Shown piece after piece: positions 34,473-43,588 of a stretch of DNA of 64,000 bases. Below the pieces are notes generated by a model. It was not told where the DNA came from. It worked only from the letters and a program-made list of their open reading frames with translations, and searched no databases. The position numbers and the translations under genes were made by a program. Where the stretch lies: the NCBI RefSeq assembly GCF_032380655.1, contig NZ_JAWDIY010000019.1, positions 1 through 64,000 of the forward strand. The letters run 5' to 3'. How positions within the stretch are numbered: the first letter of the stretch is position 1; each line of letters begins with the position of its first letter. This stretch comes from Diplocloster hominis (GTDB lineage: Bacteria > Bacillota > Clostridia > Lachnospirales > Lachnospiraceae).

Positions 34473-35972
34473 ATGAGTGAGCATGTCTTTTTAGAAATGT
34501 CGGACATAAGTATGACGTTTCCGGGTGTGAAAGCCCTGGACAAAGTCCGGCTGGATATCCGGGAAGGAGAAGTACATGCGCTGATGGGGGAGAACGGAGC
34601 CGGTAAATCCACATTGATTAAGATCATATCCGGAGTGCAGCAGCCGGACCCGGGGGCCAGAATCCTTATGGATGGGGAAGAAGTACAGTTTCCCAATGTC
34701 CATGCCAGCATCAAACATGGAATTAATGCGATCCACCAGGATTTGAGCCTGTTTCCGAACCTGACCGTGGCGGAGAATATTTATCTGGGGCGGTCCAGGA
34801 ATGGCAAGGTGGACTGGAAGGAGTGTGACCGGATCGCTGCCGAGGCGTTAAAGCGGTTGGAAGTGCAGATGGACATTCATGAACTGCTGGGGAACTTAAG
34901 TGTGGCGAAGCAGCAGCTGGTGGCGATCGCAAGGGCGATTTCCTTAAGTTCCCGCCTGCTGATTATGGATGAACCGACCGCGGCCCTATCCTTCAGCGAA
35001 GTGCGGATGCTCTATGAGATCATACGCAAGCTGAAAAAAGAAAACATTGCGATTCTTTTTATCAGCCATAAGCTGGATGAGGTGTTCGAAGTATCCGACC
35101 GGGTGACGGTATTAAAGGACGGGAAATATGTGGGCTGCAAAGACATAGAAGAACTGGACGAGAGTACGCTGGTGCAGATGATGGTGGGCAGATCTGTAAC
35201 CTATGAGGCCTTGAATCAGGAATCCTATGCGGCGGAGAAAATCCTGGAGGTTCGGAATATTTCCAAAGAGGGAAATTTTAAAGATATCTCGTTTACCTTG
35301 CATAAAGGTGAAATTCTGGCCTTTACCGGCCTTGTGGGCGCCGGCAGAAGCGAGACGGTCAAAGCACTGTTTGGCCTGAACCCGCCGGATCAGGGGGAGA
35401 TCCTGATACACGGACAAAAGGCGGAGCTGAAAAATGTTCCTCAGGCCATGAAGCACAAGATCGCGTTTATCCCGGAGGACCGGCATCACGAGGGGCTTAT
35501 TTTGAATATGTCAATGGAGGACAATATCACCCTGTCAATATTAAACCAGATGCTGGGAAAGTCCAGATTCTTAAGCGGCCGGAAGCGGGCGGGTGTATCC
35601 AGGGAATATGTCAATACTCTGAACATCAAACCCGGCCAGATCTATAAGATGGCGAAGAACTTCAGCGGCGGGAACCAGCAGAAGATCGCGGTAGCCAAAT
35701 GGCTTGTGACAAAGCCCGACATCCTGATTATCGATGAACCGACTCACGGCGTGGATATCGCCTCTAAGACAGAGATTCACAGACTATTAAAAAGTCTGGC
35801 AAAACAGGGCATGGCCATTATCATGGTGTCCTCCGAATGGCAGGAAGTATTCGCGCTCAGCGACCGGGTGATCGTCATGAGGCACGGAAGAATCGTTCAT
35901 GAGGATTCCACCAGAGACGGGGACCAGAACCTGATGATGGAAAAGGCGATTCTGGGGGAGGTGAAAGCATGA
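34473..35972 (+). CDS. Sugar-type ABC transporter ATP-binding protein, second cluster
   Basis: The 499-residue protein is again an RbsA-like double ATPase. Domain 1 has GENGAGKSTLIK and MDEPTAALSF. Domain 2 has FSGGNQQKIAVAK and IIDEPTHGVDIASK. It is clearly related to the protein at 27320 but not a recent copy. A GGAGG-containing ribosome site precedes the ATG. Its last codons overlap the start of permease 1 by four bases, so the genes are translationally coupled. Confidence 0.95.
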   Translation: MSEHVFLEMSDISMTFPGVKALDKVRLDIREGEVHALMGENGAGKSTLIKIISGVQQPDPGARILMDGEEVQFPNVHASIKHGINAIHQDLSLFPNLTVAENIYLGRSRNGKVDWKECDRIAAEALKRLEVQMDIHELLGNLSVAKQQLVAIARAISLSSRLLIMDEPTAALSFSEVRMLYEIIRKLKKENIAILFISHKLDEVFEVSDRVTVLKDGKYVGCKDIEELDESTLVQMMVGRSVTYEALNQESYAAEKILEVRNISKEGNFKDISFTLHKGEILAFTGLVGAGRSETVKALFGLNPPDQGEILIHGQKAELKNVPQAMKHKIAFIPEDRHHEGLILNMSMEDNITLSILNQMLGKSRFLSGRKRAGVSREYVNTLNIKPGQIYKMAKNFSGGNQQKIAVAKWLVTKPDILIIDEPTHGVDIASKTEIHRLLKSLAKQGMAIIMVSSEWQEVFALSDRVIVMRHGRIVHEDSTRDGDQNLMMEKAILGEVKA

Positions 35973-36931
35973 AAAAGCTGTTGGAGAGAAGGGAGACCAG
36001 CGTATTCCTGATCCTGGTGGCCCTGTGCATAGGACTTACGATCTATTCGCCTACATTTTTCTCCTATACCAATATCAAAAACGTGCTGGTCAGCAACACG
36101 GCCATGGGAATTATGGCGGCCGGAATGACCTTCGTGCTGATCACGGCCGGCATCGACGTCTCCGTGGCCAGCCAGATGATGTTCTCCGCCACATGGCTTG
36201 CGCTGCTGGCAGAGACACCGTTTGGAAATCCGGGAACCATCGTTCTTGCGGCACTGCTGATCGGTCTGATTACCGGAGCAGTCAATGGGGTGCTGATTTC
36301 CAAATTCGACATCCACCCGATCATTATCACACTTGGTACCAACAGTATCTACCGGGGGATTATCCTTGTATTCACCAATGGCAGATGGTTAATGAACCTT
36401 CCCAAGTGGTTTACCGGATTTTCCAGTACGGTGTTCGGAATTCCGCTGCCGGTCGTATACGCGCTGCTGATCTTCCTGATCTCCGGTTACATACTCAAAC
36501 ATACGTATTTCGGCCGTTCGATCTATGCCATGGGCGGTAACCGGGAAGCAGCCAGGTATGCGGGTGTGAATCTAAAGAAAACGGTATTCCTGACCTATAC
36601 ATACACAGGTGTCCTGTGCGGAGTGGCGGGTCTGGTGCTGGACAGCATCCTGGGCAACTGCCAGCCCTCCGGGTCCAATGGATGGGAGATGAATGTCATA
36701 GCGGCCGCTGTCATCGGGGGAACCAACATCCTGGGTGGTTATGGGACCATCGGCGGGACAGTGATCGGAGTGCTGATGATGGGCGTGATAGAAAATGGCC
36801 TGGTAGTCGCCCATGTACCCACTTACTGGCAAAAGCTGGTGTACGGCCTGATCATTATCGTGACAGTAACCATCGACGTGCTGCGTAAGAAAAAAGCGGA
36901 TTCCAGGAAGCAGATGATAGAGATAGATTAG
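35969..36931 (+). CDS. CUT2-type ABC transporter permease 1, second cluster
   Basis: The 320-residue protein has about nine membrane segments and the family motif TAGIDVSVASQMM near residue 65, plus the AVIGGTNILGG loop late in the protein. It overlaps the ATPase gene by four bases (ATGA). It pairs with the permease that follows after 13 bases. Confidence 0.93.
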   Translation: MKKLLERRETSVFLILVALCIGLTIYSPTFFSYTNIKNVLVSNTAMGIMAAGMTFVLITAGIDVSVASQMMFSATWLALLAETPFGNPGTIVLAALLIGLITGAVNGVLISKFDIHPIIITLGTNSIYRGIILVFTNGRWLMNLPKWFTGFSSTVFGIPLPVVYALLIFLISGYILKHTYFGRSIYAMGGNREAARYAGVNLKKTVFLTYTYTGVLCGVAGLVLDSILGNCQPSGSNGWEMNVIAAAVIGGTNILGGYGTIGGTVIGVLMMGVIENGLVVAHVPTYWQKLVYGLIIIVTVTIDVLRKKKADSRKQMIEID

Positions 36932-36944
36932 GGAGGAAGTTTAA

Positions 36945-37931
36945 ATGGAAAAGATGAAAAAAATCAGGCTTTCGCTGAACGGGATCGTGCTGATGGCGGC
37001 GTTTCTGGGGATTGTCATCATCGGTACCGTGGTCAATGAAAATTTCCTGACCATGAAAAATATCCTGTCGATCTTCCAGCAGATGTCGGAAATGGGAATC
37101 ATGGCGCTGGGACTGACCATCGTGATCATCACCGGCGGCAATGATCTGGCGTCCGGCACCACCATGGGTCTGTGCGCGGTGGTATCCGGCCTGTGCCTGA
37201 CCTCGGGTATGCCGATTCCTCTGGCATTACTGATCAGCCTGGCGGCTGCCGTGGCCTGCGGTTGTCTGAACGCGTCCCTGGTGGCGTTGATCGGGATACC
37301 GCCCATGATCGCCACATTGGGAACCCAGATGTTCTTTTATGGGGCCGCGCTGGTGCTGAGCAAGGGGAATTCCATTTCCAATATACCGCGAGAGTTTTAT
37401 TTCCTGGGACAGGATAAACTGGCGGGCCTGCCGTTACAGGCGGTTATCCTGATCCTGCTGACCGTTGTGCTGGCGGTTATATTGAAGAAAAAAGTATTCG
37501 GCAAACATTTGTTTGCGATCGGAAATAATATCAAAGCCAGTGCCTATTCCGGAATCCGCACGGTAAAAGTGCTGTTCCTGGCCTATATCACCTGTTCGGT
37601 TCTGTGCTGTATTGCAGGCAATATCCAGGTATCCAGGGTGGCTACGGCCAGGGCGGATATGGGATTTTCTTTCCTGATGCCCTGTATCTCCGCGGTGGTA
37701 CTGGGTGGAACCAGTATAGACGGAGGAATCGGCGGGGTTGGAGGCACCGTGGTGGGTGTGCTGATCTTCGCTATGATCAGTAACATCATGAATCTGGCGG
37801 GGATCTCTTCCTTCTGGCAGCAGCTGGCCACCGGAAGCATCCTGGTCCTGGTAGTGGTATTCAACAAGATCACGGAGAACAGTAAGCTGCGTCTGAAGAA
37901 GATGGCCGGGAAAAAAGCGGTAGGTGAATAA
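36945..37931 (+). CDS. CUT2-type ABC transporter permease 2, second cluster
   Basis: The 328-residue membrane protein has the motif TGGNDLASGTTMG near residue 65 and VVLGGTSIDGGIGG near residue 250. GGAGG lies before the ATG. As in the first cluster, two unlike permeases are encoded side by side. Confidence 0.93.
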   Translation: MEKMKKIRLSLNGIVLMAAFLGIVIIGTVVNENFLTMKNILSIFQQMSEMGIMALGLTIVIITGGNDLASGTTMGLCAVVSGLCLTSGMPIPLALLISLAAAVACGCLNASLVALIGIPPMIATLGTQMFFYGAALVLSKGNSISNIPREFYFLGQDKLAGLPLQAVILILLTVVLAVILKKKVFGKHLFAIGNNIKASAYSGIRTVKVLFLAYITCSVLCCIAGNIQVSRVATARADMGFSFLMPCISAVVLGGTSIDGGIGGVGGTVVGVLIFAMISNIMNLAGISSFWQQLATGSILVLVVVFNKITENSKLRLKKMAGKKAVGE

Positions 37932-37970
37932 GAAACAAACTACATATAAATCATGAAGGAGGTATTTACT

Positions 37971-39032
37971 ATGAGAAAAGGGATTGCATTGTTACTGGTT
38001 ATGGGGATGTGCGCGGGACTGTTAAGCGGATGCGGAAAAGGGGATTCATCCGGTGAGGCAGCTTCAGGTACGGATGCACAGGTGAGTGAAAATCAGGGGA
38101 ATGACTCCGGGGCTGCGAAAGATTCCGACGGATATACCATCGCGCTGATTCCCCAGCAGGTGGGGATACCCTACTTTGAGACGTCCGGGACCTGGGGACA
38201 GAAAGCGGCGGAGGATCTGGGATGTGAGGTGATCTATACCGGGCCGACGACCGGCGATGCGGCCAGCCAGGCGAATATTGTTCAGGATATGATCACCAAG
38301 GGCGTTGACTGTATCGCGATCTCACCGCTGGATGCCAGTGCCATCGAACCGGTGCTGGAACAGGCGAAGGAAGCAGGTATTCTGGTGGTTACCTGGGATT
38401 CGGATGTCAATAACACCGAGCTGCGGGAAGTCTATGTCAACTGCTGTTCGGAGCAGGTGCTGGGAGAACATCTGATGGAACGGTTCGCCCACTATATGGG
38501 CGGTAAAGGGGATTATGCGATCATCACCAGCGTATTGACCGCGCAGAACTGTTCCGCATGGGCGAAGTATGCCACAGAGTATCAGGAAGCCAAATATCCC
38601 GATATGAACCGGGTAGCCTATGAACCCTGTGATGATGACCAGTCCAAGGCTTACTCGATTACCCAGAACCTGATGACCGCGTATCCGGAATTAAAGGGAG
38701 TGCTTGGAGTAACTACTCCCGCGCCTCCGGCAGCCGCACAGGCAGTGGGAGAAGCAGGAAAGAACGGCGATGTTATCGTAACCGGCGTGGTGGAAGCATC
38801 TGCGGCAAAATCGTATCTGGAGGACGGCTCCATGCAGGAGGCCAATATCTGGCATCCCGGTAAGCTGGGATATCTGGCAGTATACACGGCGAAGACACTG
38901 CTGGACGGCGGAAAGATCGAGGATGGACAGGATGTGCCGGAGGTCGGAGTGGTAGAGGTAAAAGACGACCAGATTATTATGACGGAGTTACTGGACATCA
39001 CGACGGAAAATGTGGATGAATTTGATTTCTAA
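37971..39032 (+). CDS. ABC transporter substrate-binding lipoprotein, second cluster
   Basis: The 353-residue protein has a lipoprotein signal with lipobox LSGC, a short linker rich in S, G and D, and a type 1 periplasmic-binding domain of the rhamnose/autoinducer-2 type (QAKEAGILVVTWDSD, CDDDQSKAYS). ATG 37971 has AAGGAGG just upstream; an ATG at 37953 would start before it. The ligand is not determined. In this cluster the binding protein comes after the permeases, unlike the first cluster. Confidence 0.9.
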   Translation: MRKGIALLLVMGMCAGLLSGCGKGDSSGEAASGTDAQVSENQGNDSGAAKDSDGYTIALIPQQVGIPYFETSGTWGQKAAEDLGCEVIYTGPTTGDAASQANIVQDMITKGVDCIAISPLDASAIEPVLEQAKEAGILVVTWDSDVNNTELREVYVNCCSEQVLGEHLMERFAHYMGGKGDYAIITSVLTAQNCSAWAKYATEYQEAKYPDMNRVAYEPCDDDQSKAYSITQNLMTAYPELKGVLGVTTPAPPAAAQAVGEAGKNGDVIVTGVVEASAAKSYLEDGSMQEANIWHPGKLGYLAVYTAKTLLDGGKIEDGQDVPEVGVVEVKDDQIIMTELLDITTENVDEFDF

Positions 39033-39065
39033 CCCGCGGCAGTGTGTTCCCGCGAAGCGTTTGCG

Positions 39066-39098
39066 AAGGCCGCCGTCCTCTCCAGGTACGGCGGCCTT
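39066..39098 (+). terminator. Hairpin after the second-cluster binding protein
   Basis: AAGGCCGCCGT and ACGGCGGCCTT form a perfect 11-bp stem. There is no T run beyond TTGCT, so it may be an RNA-stabilising hairpin more than a full terminator. Confidence 0.55.
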
Positions 39099-39201
39099 GC
39101 TGAACATAAGGATACAAAAAGATAAATTTGGATACAAAAAATAAATTAAAATGGACAAAAAAAGACAGACAACTTAAAATAAAAAGATAAGGAGCTGAAC
39201 T

Positions 39202-40380
39202 ATGAGAATCAGAATAGAAGACCAGGAATTTAAGGAAAGAATCCGGAAAACGCAGGAAATGATGAAGCAGGAAGGATTGGATTTGCTTCTGGCTTATGGC
39301 AATGAAGCGGAACCACAGTATGTGAGGTACTATTCCGATTACTGGCCGTCGTTTGAATCGGCAGGTGTTCTGATAGCGGCGGAGGGGGAACCTCTGCTGA
39401 TAATTGGACCGGAGAGCGGCACGTTCGCCGGCGATGTCTCCAGGATACCGAAGATACGAAAACTTCTGTGTTTCCGGGAGTCCTCCGAGCCGGAATACCC
39501 AGGAGCCAGACTGGACGATTTCCCATCGGTGATCCGGGAAGCGGCCGGTCCCAGGCCGATACATAAAATGGGAATTGCAGGTTCCTGTCTCATTACCCAG
39601 GTGATCTACCAGGCCTTGACGCAGGCTCTGCCGGAGGTGGGAAATCCAGAGCTTGTGAAAGCCGACCTGATGGTTTCGAAGATCCGGGCGCACAAGTCAC
39701 CGGCGGAAATCGCCTGTATGAGGGAAGCCTACCGGATAACCCAGCTGGCCATGAAAAAGGTAGTGGAACAGATCCATGCGGGAATGACGGAGAATCAGGT
39801 GAAGGGGATCGCCATGTCCGTGATCTACCAGGAAGGCGGGGAAGGCGAGGCCTATCCTTTCTGGATACTGACCGGCAAAGGCTCCAACCAGGCGATCAGC
39901 AGGTGCCGGAATAAGGTGATAGAACCGGGCGATCTGGTTCATATACAGATCGGTACCCGTTATGAGGGTTACGCCTCCACTATGGGAAGACCGGTGGTGA
40001 TCGGCAGGGCAAATGAAGTACAAAGAGGCCTGATCGAAGCGGGATTAGCCGCCCAGCGCGCGATCCTTGAGACCGCCAGGGCCGGCGTGAACGCGGGGGC
40101 GGTAAGCAAAGCCCACTATCAGACGTTAAAGGAGCTGGGGTATGACGGACATATCCTGTATGGTCCCTGCCATGGAACCGGACTGATGGAAGGAGAATAT
40201 CCATGGATTGAATCCAATTCGGATTATCTGCTGGAAGAGGGGATGACCTTTTGCACCTGTGTGTATCTGGGAGATGACGAAAGACAAATCGGCATGCGGA
40301 TCGAGGATGGATTCCTGGTCACTGAGGACGGTACCGAATCCTTCTCTGATTACCGCAGGGAAGTGATAGAGATTCTATAG
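39202..40380 (+). CDS. M24-fold hydrolase lacking several metal ligands, second cluster
   Basis: The 392-residue protein has the creatinase N-terminal domain and the M24 fold. As in the protein at 30805, metal positions are altered: the first aspartate is glutamine in VHIQIGTRYEGY, the second is threonine in YASTMGR, and the H of HE is glycine in LMEGEYP. The histidine of PCHGTGL and the glutamate of MRIEDGFL remain. The two enzymes share these losses but are otherwise well diverged. A metal-independent C-N hydrolase acting on the imported solute is the likeliest role. AAGGAG precedes the ATG. An MFS gene follows after 6 bases. Confidence 0.85.
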   Translation: MRIRIEDQEFKERIRKTQEMMKQEGLDLLLAYGNEAEPQYVRYYSDYWPSFESAGVLIAAEGEPLLIIGPESGTFAGDVSRIPKIRKLLCFRESSEPEYPGARLDDFPSVIREAAGPRPIHKMGIAGSCLITQVIYQALTQALPEVGNPELVKADLMVSKIRAHKSPAEIACMREAYRITQLAMKKVVEQIHAGMTENQVKGIAMSVIYQEGGEGEAYPFWILTGKGSNQAISRCRNKVIEPGDLVHIQIGTRYEGYASTMGRPVVIGRANEVQRGLIEAGLAAQRAILETARAGVNAGAVSKAHYQTLKELGYDGHILYGPCHGTGLMEGEYPWIESNSDYLLEEGMTFCTCVYLGDDERQIGMRIEDGFLVTEDGTESFSDYRREVIEIL

Positions 40381-40386
40381 GATAAG

Positions 40387-41586
40387 ATGAAAAAGAAAGA
40401 AAAATTGTTATTTCCGGTAGTTTGTATTTTATTGTTTGGTCTGGGGCTGGAGACAGGCGGATTTCAGCTGTCTGTCCTTCAGATGGCAAAAGAATTCCAG
40501 ATTTCATCGGCCTCTATGGGCCTCATGATCGGCGCGCAGTATGGGGCGATTATGCTTATGCCGCTGATTTTTGGAAAGCGGTCAGACCGGTGGGGGAAGA
40601 AATATGTCATACTGGGTGCCATGCTGGTATTTCTGGCAGGGTGTCTGCTGATTGTCGCGGCTCCGGGATATGGCCTGGTGCTTGCCGGGATTTTCGTACT
40701 CGGGTCCGGTTACAGTGTCTGTGAGAGCACCGCGACGGCAGTTCTGACAGACCAATTTGCAAAGAAGGCGGGCGGATATATCAGCCTCACCCAGAGCTGT
40801 TTCAGCCTGGGCGCGGTAGCCGGACCGCTGCTTGTGGATTATGGAATCCGCAGATTCGGAATGGACTGGAGGCTGACGTTTTGGATGGCGGCGGGACTGT
40901 ATGCCTGTATGCTGGTACCGATGCTATGTACGCAGGTGCGGCCTCTGCAGCTAAGTGCCGGGACACCCTCCGGAAAGGAAGGGCACCGGTTCCGGCCTGA
41001 TCTGGTAATGGGCTGCCTGATCTTCGCGATGGTCATCTATGTGGGAATCGAAAATGGCACCGGATATTTTGCTGATACTTTTTTGGAGCTGGATTTGCAG
41101 ATTACCGGAAAAGCATCCGGTGTGATCGCGGCATTCTGGTCTGCGATGATTCTTTCCAGAATCGTTTCCGGAATCCTGTACCGGCTGAAACGCAGGCTGC
41201 TGTTGATCTGTTATACCGGATCGATGCTTCTGCTGGGCGGGTTATATTTTGTATCGGACCTGCATGTGGTTACGGTCATGTTTTTCCTGATGGGGCTATT
41301 CTATGGACCTGTATGGCCGGCCCTTATGGGCATCGCTGCAGAGGAATACCCTGAGAGAACGGGAGCGGTTACCGGTCTTATGGCCTCAGCCTGCGGAGCC
41401 GGCGGCGCATTATTTCCGGTACTAATGGGCTGGGCGCTTAACATGTTCGGCGTGCGCGCTTCCTATCTGATGATGGCCGGAATGGCCGGCCTGGCGATCG
41501 CCGCCATCCTCCGGCTATATATCCATCTGAACGGAAAGAGCGCCGGCCGGAAGAGAGGGGACTGGCACGTTCCGTCAGAAAAATAG
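40387..41586 (+). CDS. MFS transporter ending in a palindromic repeat
   Basis: The 399-residue protein has 12 predicted membrane segments and the MFS loop KRSDRWGKKY between segments 2 and 3. It follows the M24 gene by 6 bases, so it is probably the last gene of the second uptake operon and may import a related compound or export a product. Its last 12 or so codons (RGDWHVPSEK) are made by the first arm of the palindromic repeat at 41553, so the natural C-terminus has been replaced or extended. Confidence 0.88.
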   Translation: MKKKEKLLFPVVCILLFGLGLETGGFQLSVLQMAKEFQISSASMGLMIGAQYGAIMLMPLIFGKRSDRWGKKYVILGAMLVFLAGCLLIVAAPGYGLVLAGIFVLGSGYSVCESTATAVLTDQFAKKAGGYISLTQSCFSLGAVAGPLLVDYGIRRFGMDWRLTFWMAAGLYACMLVPMLCTQVRPLQLSAGTPSGKEGHRFRPDLVMGCLIFAMVIYVGIENGTGYFADTFLELDLQITGKASGVIAAFWSAMILSRIVSGILYRLKRRLLLICYTGSMLLLGGLYFVSDLHVVTVMFFLMGLFYGPVWPALMGIAAEEYPERTGAVTGLMASACGAGGALFPVLMGWALNMFGVRASYLMMAGMAGLAIAAILRLYIHLNGKSAGRKRGDWHVPSEK

Positions 41587-41757
41587 AGAGGGGACTGGCA
41601 CGTTCCGTCAGAACAATAAGCTTGCAGGTAAATCAGGGCGGAAGGGGCCTGTCCCCGGAAGTTGACTCGCGCAGGGCCGACATCCGGGGACAGGCCCCTT
41701 CCGCCCTGATTTACCTGGCCGGCCAACTTTTCTGACGGAACGTGCCAGTCCCCTCTC
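41553..41757. repeat. Long palindromic repeat, copy 3 (GGGGACTGGCACG variant)
   Basis: The outer word GAGAGGGGACTGGCACG appears twice in tandem on the left (41553 and 41586). Both copies can pair with the single CGTGCCAGTCCCCTCTC arm ending at 41757. The inner arms are CAGGTAAATCAGGGCGGAAGG and GGGGCCTGTCCCCGG with their complements. The left arm lies inside the 3' end of the MFS gene. Confidence 0.85.
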
Positions 41758-41887
41758 ACATAATTGGCTTTACTGTCCGGGTGAGAACCGTTATAATAGA
41801 AAAGACTCTGTGAAATATTCCGCATGCATAAGGAGCGGAAACCAAAAGTAATGAAACATGCAGCCGGCAAGAGGAAAGGAGACAGAT

Positions 41888-42415
41888 ATGGCAAAATTAA
41901 GAAAAATGCTGGGAAGTGCAGATTCCCCTTATATTATAGCTCTTATGCGTCTGATCGAGACGCAGAGCAAGACCACCATCGCCAACTGGTGCGTTGACTA
42001 TGTGACGGAACATATAGCGGCGGTCTATCAAAAAGCCTATCCAAAAGACCGCCGTCCCGAGAAAGCGCTGGAGGCGTTCCGGGATTACCAGAATGGCACG
42101 ATAAAACTTCCGGACCTGAAAAAAGCAGTGGCAGAGGTAAATAATGCCGCTAAAGAAGCTAAGGATAACCCCGCGGCCCAGGCGGCGGCCAGAGCCGTGG
42201 GACAGGCAGCGGCCGCCATCTACACCCCGACCCATTCACTGGGACTTGCGTTTTACGGATCTGCCGCGATTGCCTATGACAGGGCCGGGCTGGCAGAAAA
42301 ACCGGAGGTCTACGAAAAAATCGCGTCCGGGGAATGCGCTAAAATGCTGGCAGCCCTGCAGGCAGTAGCAGTAGAAAAGGAAGAAAACCCGGCAAAAATC
42401 AACTGGTATTGTTGA
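41888..42415 (+). CDS. Immunity-like protein (Imm-5-like family)
   Basis: The 175-residue cytosolic protein matches the family annotated as putative immunity protein (Imm-5-like): MAKLRKMLGS start, SKTTIANWCVDY, DNPAAQAAARAVGQAAA and the C-terminal PAKINWYC. ATG 41888 is preceded by AAGGAG; a start at 41858 lacks one. No toxin gene is visible beside it, and no T6SS, LXG or CDI components are in the window. The toxin-immunity role is by family name only. Confidence 0.8.
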   Translation: MAKLRKMLGSADSPYIIALMRLIETQSKTTIANWCVDYVTEHIAAVYQKAYPKDRRPEKALEAFRDYQNGTIKLPDLKKAVAEVNNAAKEAKDNPAAQAAARAVGQAAAAIYTPTHSLGLAFYGSAAIAYDRAGLAEKPEVYEKIASGECAKMLAALQAVAVEKEENPAKINWYC

Positions 42416-42451
42416 CTGCATGTGCGGGAAAACGCACACATGGAGGTAAAA

Positions 42452-43588
42452 ATGAAAAAACAGCTTACTACCTGGGAAAGCGCTTGTATCATCACCGGAT
42501 ACGGAATCGGCGGCGGTGTCATGGCTATGCCCTACCTGGCAGAAAAAAACGGAATCCCCATAAGCCTTCTGATATTGGCCGCAGCATTTGCGGCCAGCTA
42601 TATCCTGCATATGATGATCGCAGAGATGGCGGTTAAAAGCGGGGATAATCCCCAGCTCATCCAGGTATTCTCCCGATATCTGTTTCAGGGACGGTTCCAG
42701 AAAGTGCTGACCATAGCTTTTTTTGTGATTATGGCCCTGGTACTGTTCACAAATCTGGCCGTCTACATATCCGGAGCCGCAGAAATTATCAATGCGGCGT
42801 TAGGAATTCCGATGCTGGCAGCCCGCCTGTGCTTCTACGCGGTGGCGGCTGTGGTGGTGTTATTCGGATTAAAGGCGGTAGGAGTCAGTGAGAAGGCCGC
42901 GGTGGTGGCGATCTTCGTGATGATCGGCATCCTGGCTGCCGCTTCCCTTCTGCAGCCGCAGCGTGGTTTGCCGATGGCACCTGGTTCCTGGAATCAGGGA
43001 ATGGCATATTTCGGGATGGCCATGTTTGCCTTTTCCGCCTTCTTTTCCATACCACAGGCGGTGACCGGGCTGAACAGAGATACAAAGAAAATCAGAAAAG
43101 CCGTATTTCTGGGCCTGATGAATAATCTGGTGCTGATCATCGTAATTACCCTGTGTTCCCTGATTTCTTCAGGGGAAGTGACGGAGATGGCCATGATCGG
43201 CTGGAGTAAGGGCATCGGTGCCTGGGCCCAGGTGGTTGGATCGGTATTCATGGTTCTGGCCATGCTGACCACCTACTGGTCGATTTCCCTGGCTCTTGGA
43301 GATATCGTGCAGGAACAGATGAAGTGGGGACGGAAAGCCTGCTGGGTAGTGGCGACAGTTCCGTCATTACTGTTAACCTTTCTGCCCATCGCCGGTTTTA
43401 TGGAATTCATGCGGCTGGCCGGCGGCCTGATCGCCATTCTGGTGGCGATCCTGGTGGTCCCGGCATACCGGAAGGCTTCCCGGGAAGAAGGGGAGTCCTT
43501 GCTGGGACGGTTCGGCACGACCGGGATGCAGATTTTGATTATGATCGCCTATATTCTCATGGCGGTCGGAAATGTGGTGAGTGTATGA
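42452..43588 (+). CDS. Amino acid permease-like transporter
   Basis: The 378-residue membrane protein has about 11 hydrophobic segments and opens with SACIITGYGIGGGVMAMPY, the glycine-rich first helix of aromatic or other hydrophobic amino acid permeases of the LeuT-like fold. GGAGG precedes the ATG at 42452. Its TGA overlaps the ATG of the amidohydrolase, so uptake and breakdown of one compound is likely. The substrate is unknown. Confidence 0.85.
   Translation: MKKQLTTWESACIITGYGIGGGVMAMPYLAEKNGIPISLLILAAAFAASYILHMMIAEMAVKSGDNPQLIQVFSRYLFQGRFQKVLTIAFFVIMALVLFTNLAVYISGAAEIINAALGIPMLAARLCFYAVAAVVVLFGLKAVGVSEKAAVVAIFVMIGILAAASLLQPQRGLPMAPGSWNQGMAYFGMAMFAFSAFFSIPQAVTGLNRDTKKIRKAVFLGLMNNLVLIIVITLCSLISSGEVTEMAMIGWSKGIGAWAQVVGSVFMVLAMLTTYWSISLALGDIVQEQMKWGRKACWVVATVPSLLLTFLPIAGFMEFMRLAGGLIAILVAILVVPAYRKASREEGESLLGRFGTTGMQILIMIAYILMAVGNVVSV

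Noticed and set aside
43324..43584. N-terminal extension of the amidohydrolase frame
   Set aside because: It lies inside the permease gene in another frame; the ATGA overlap at 43585 and family alignment give the true start.
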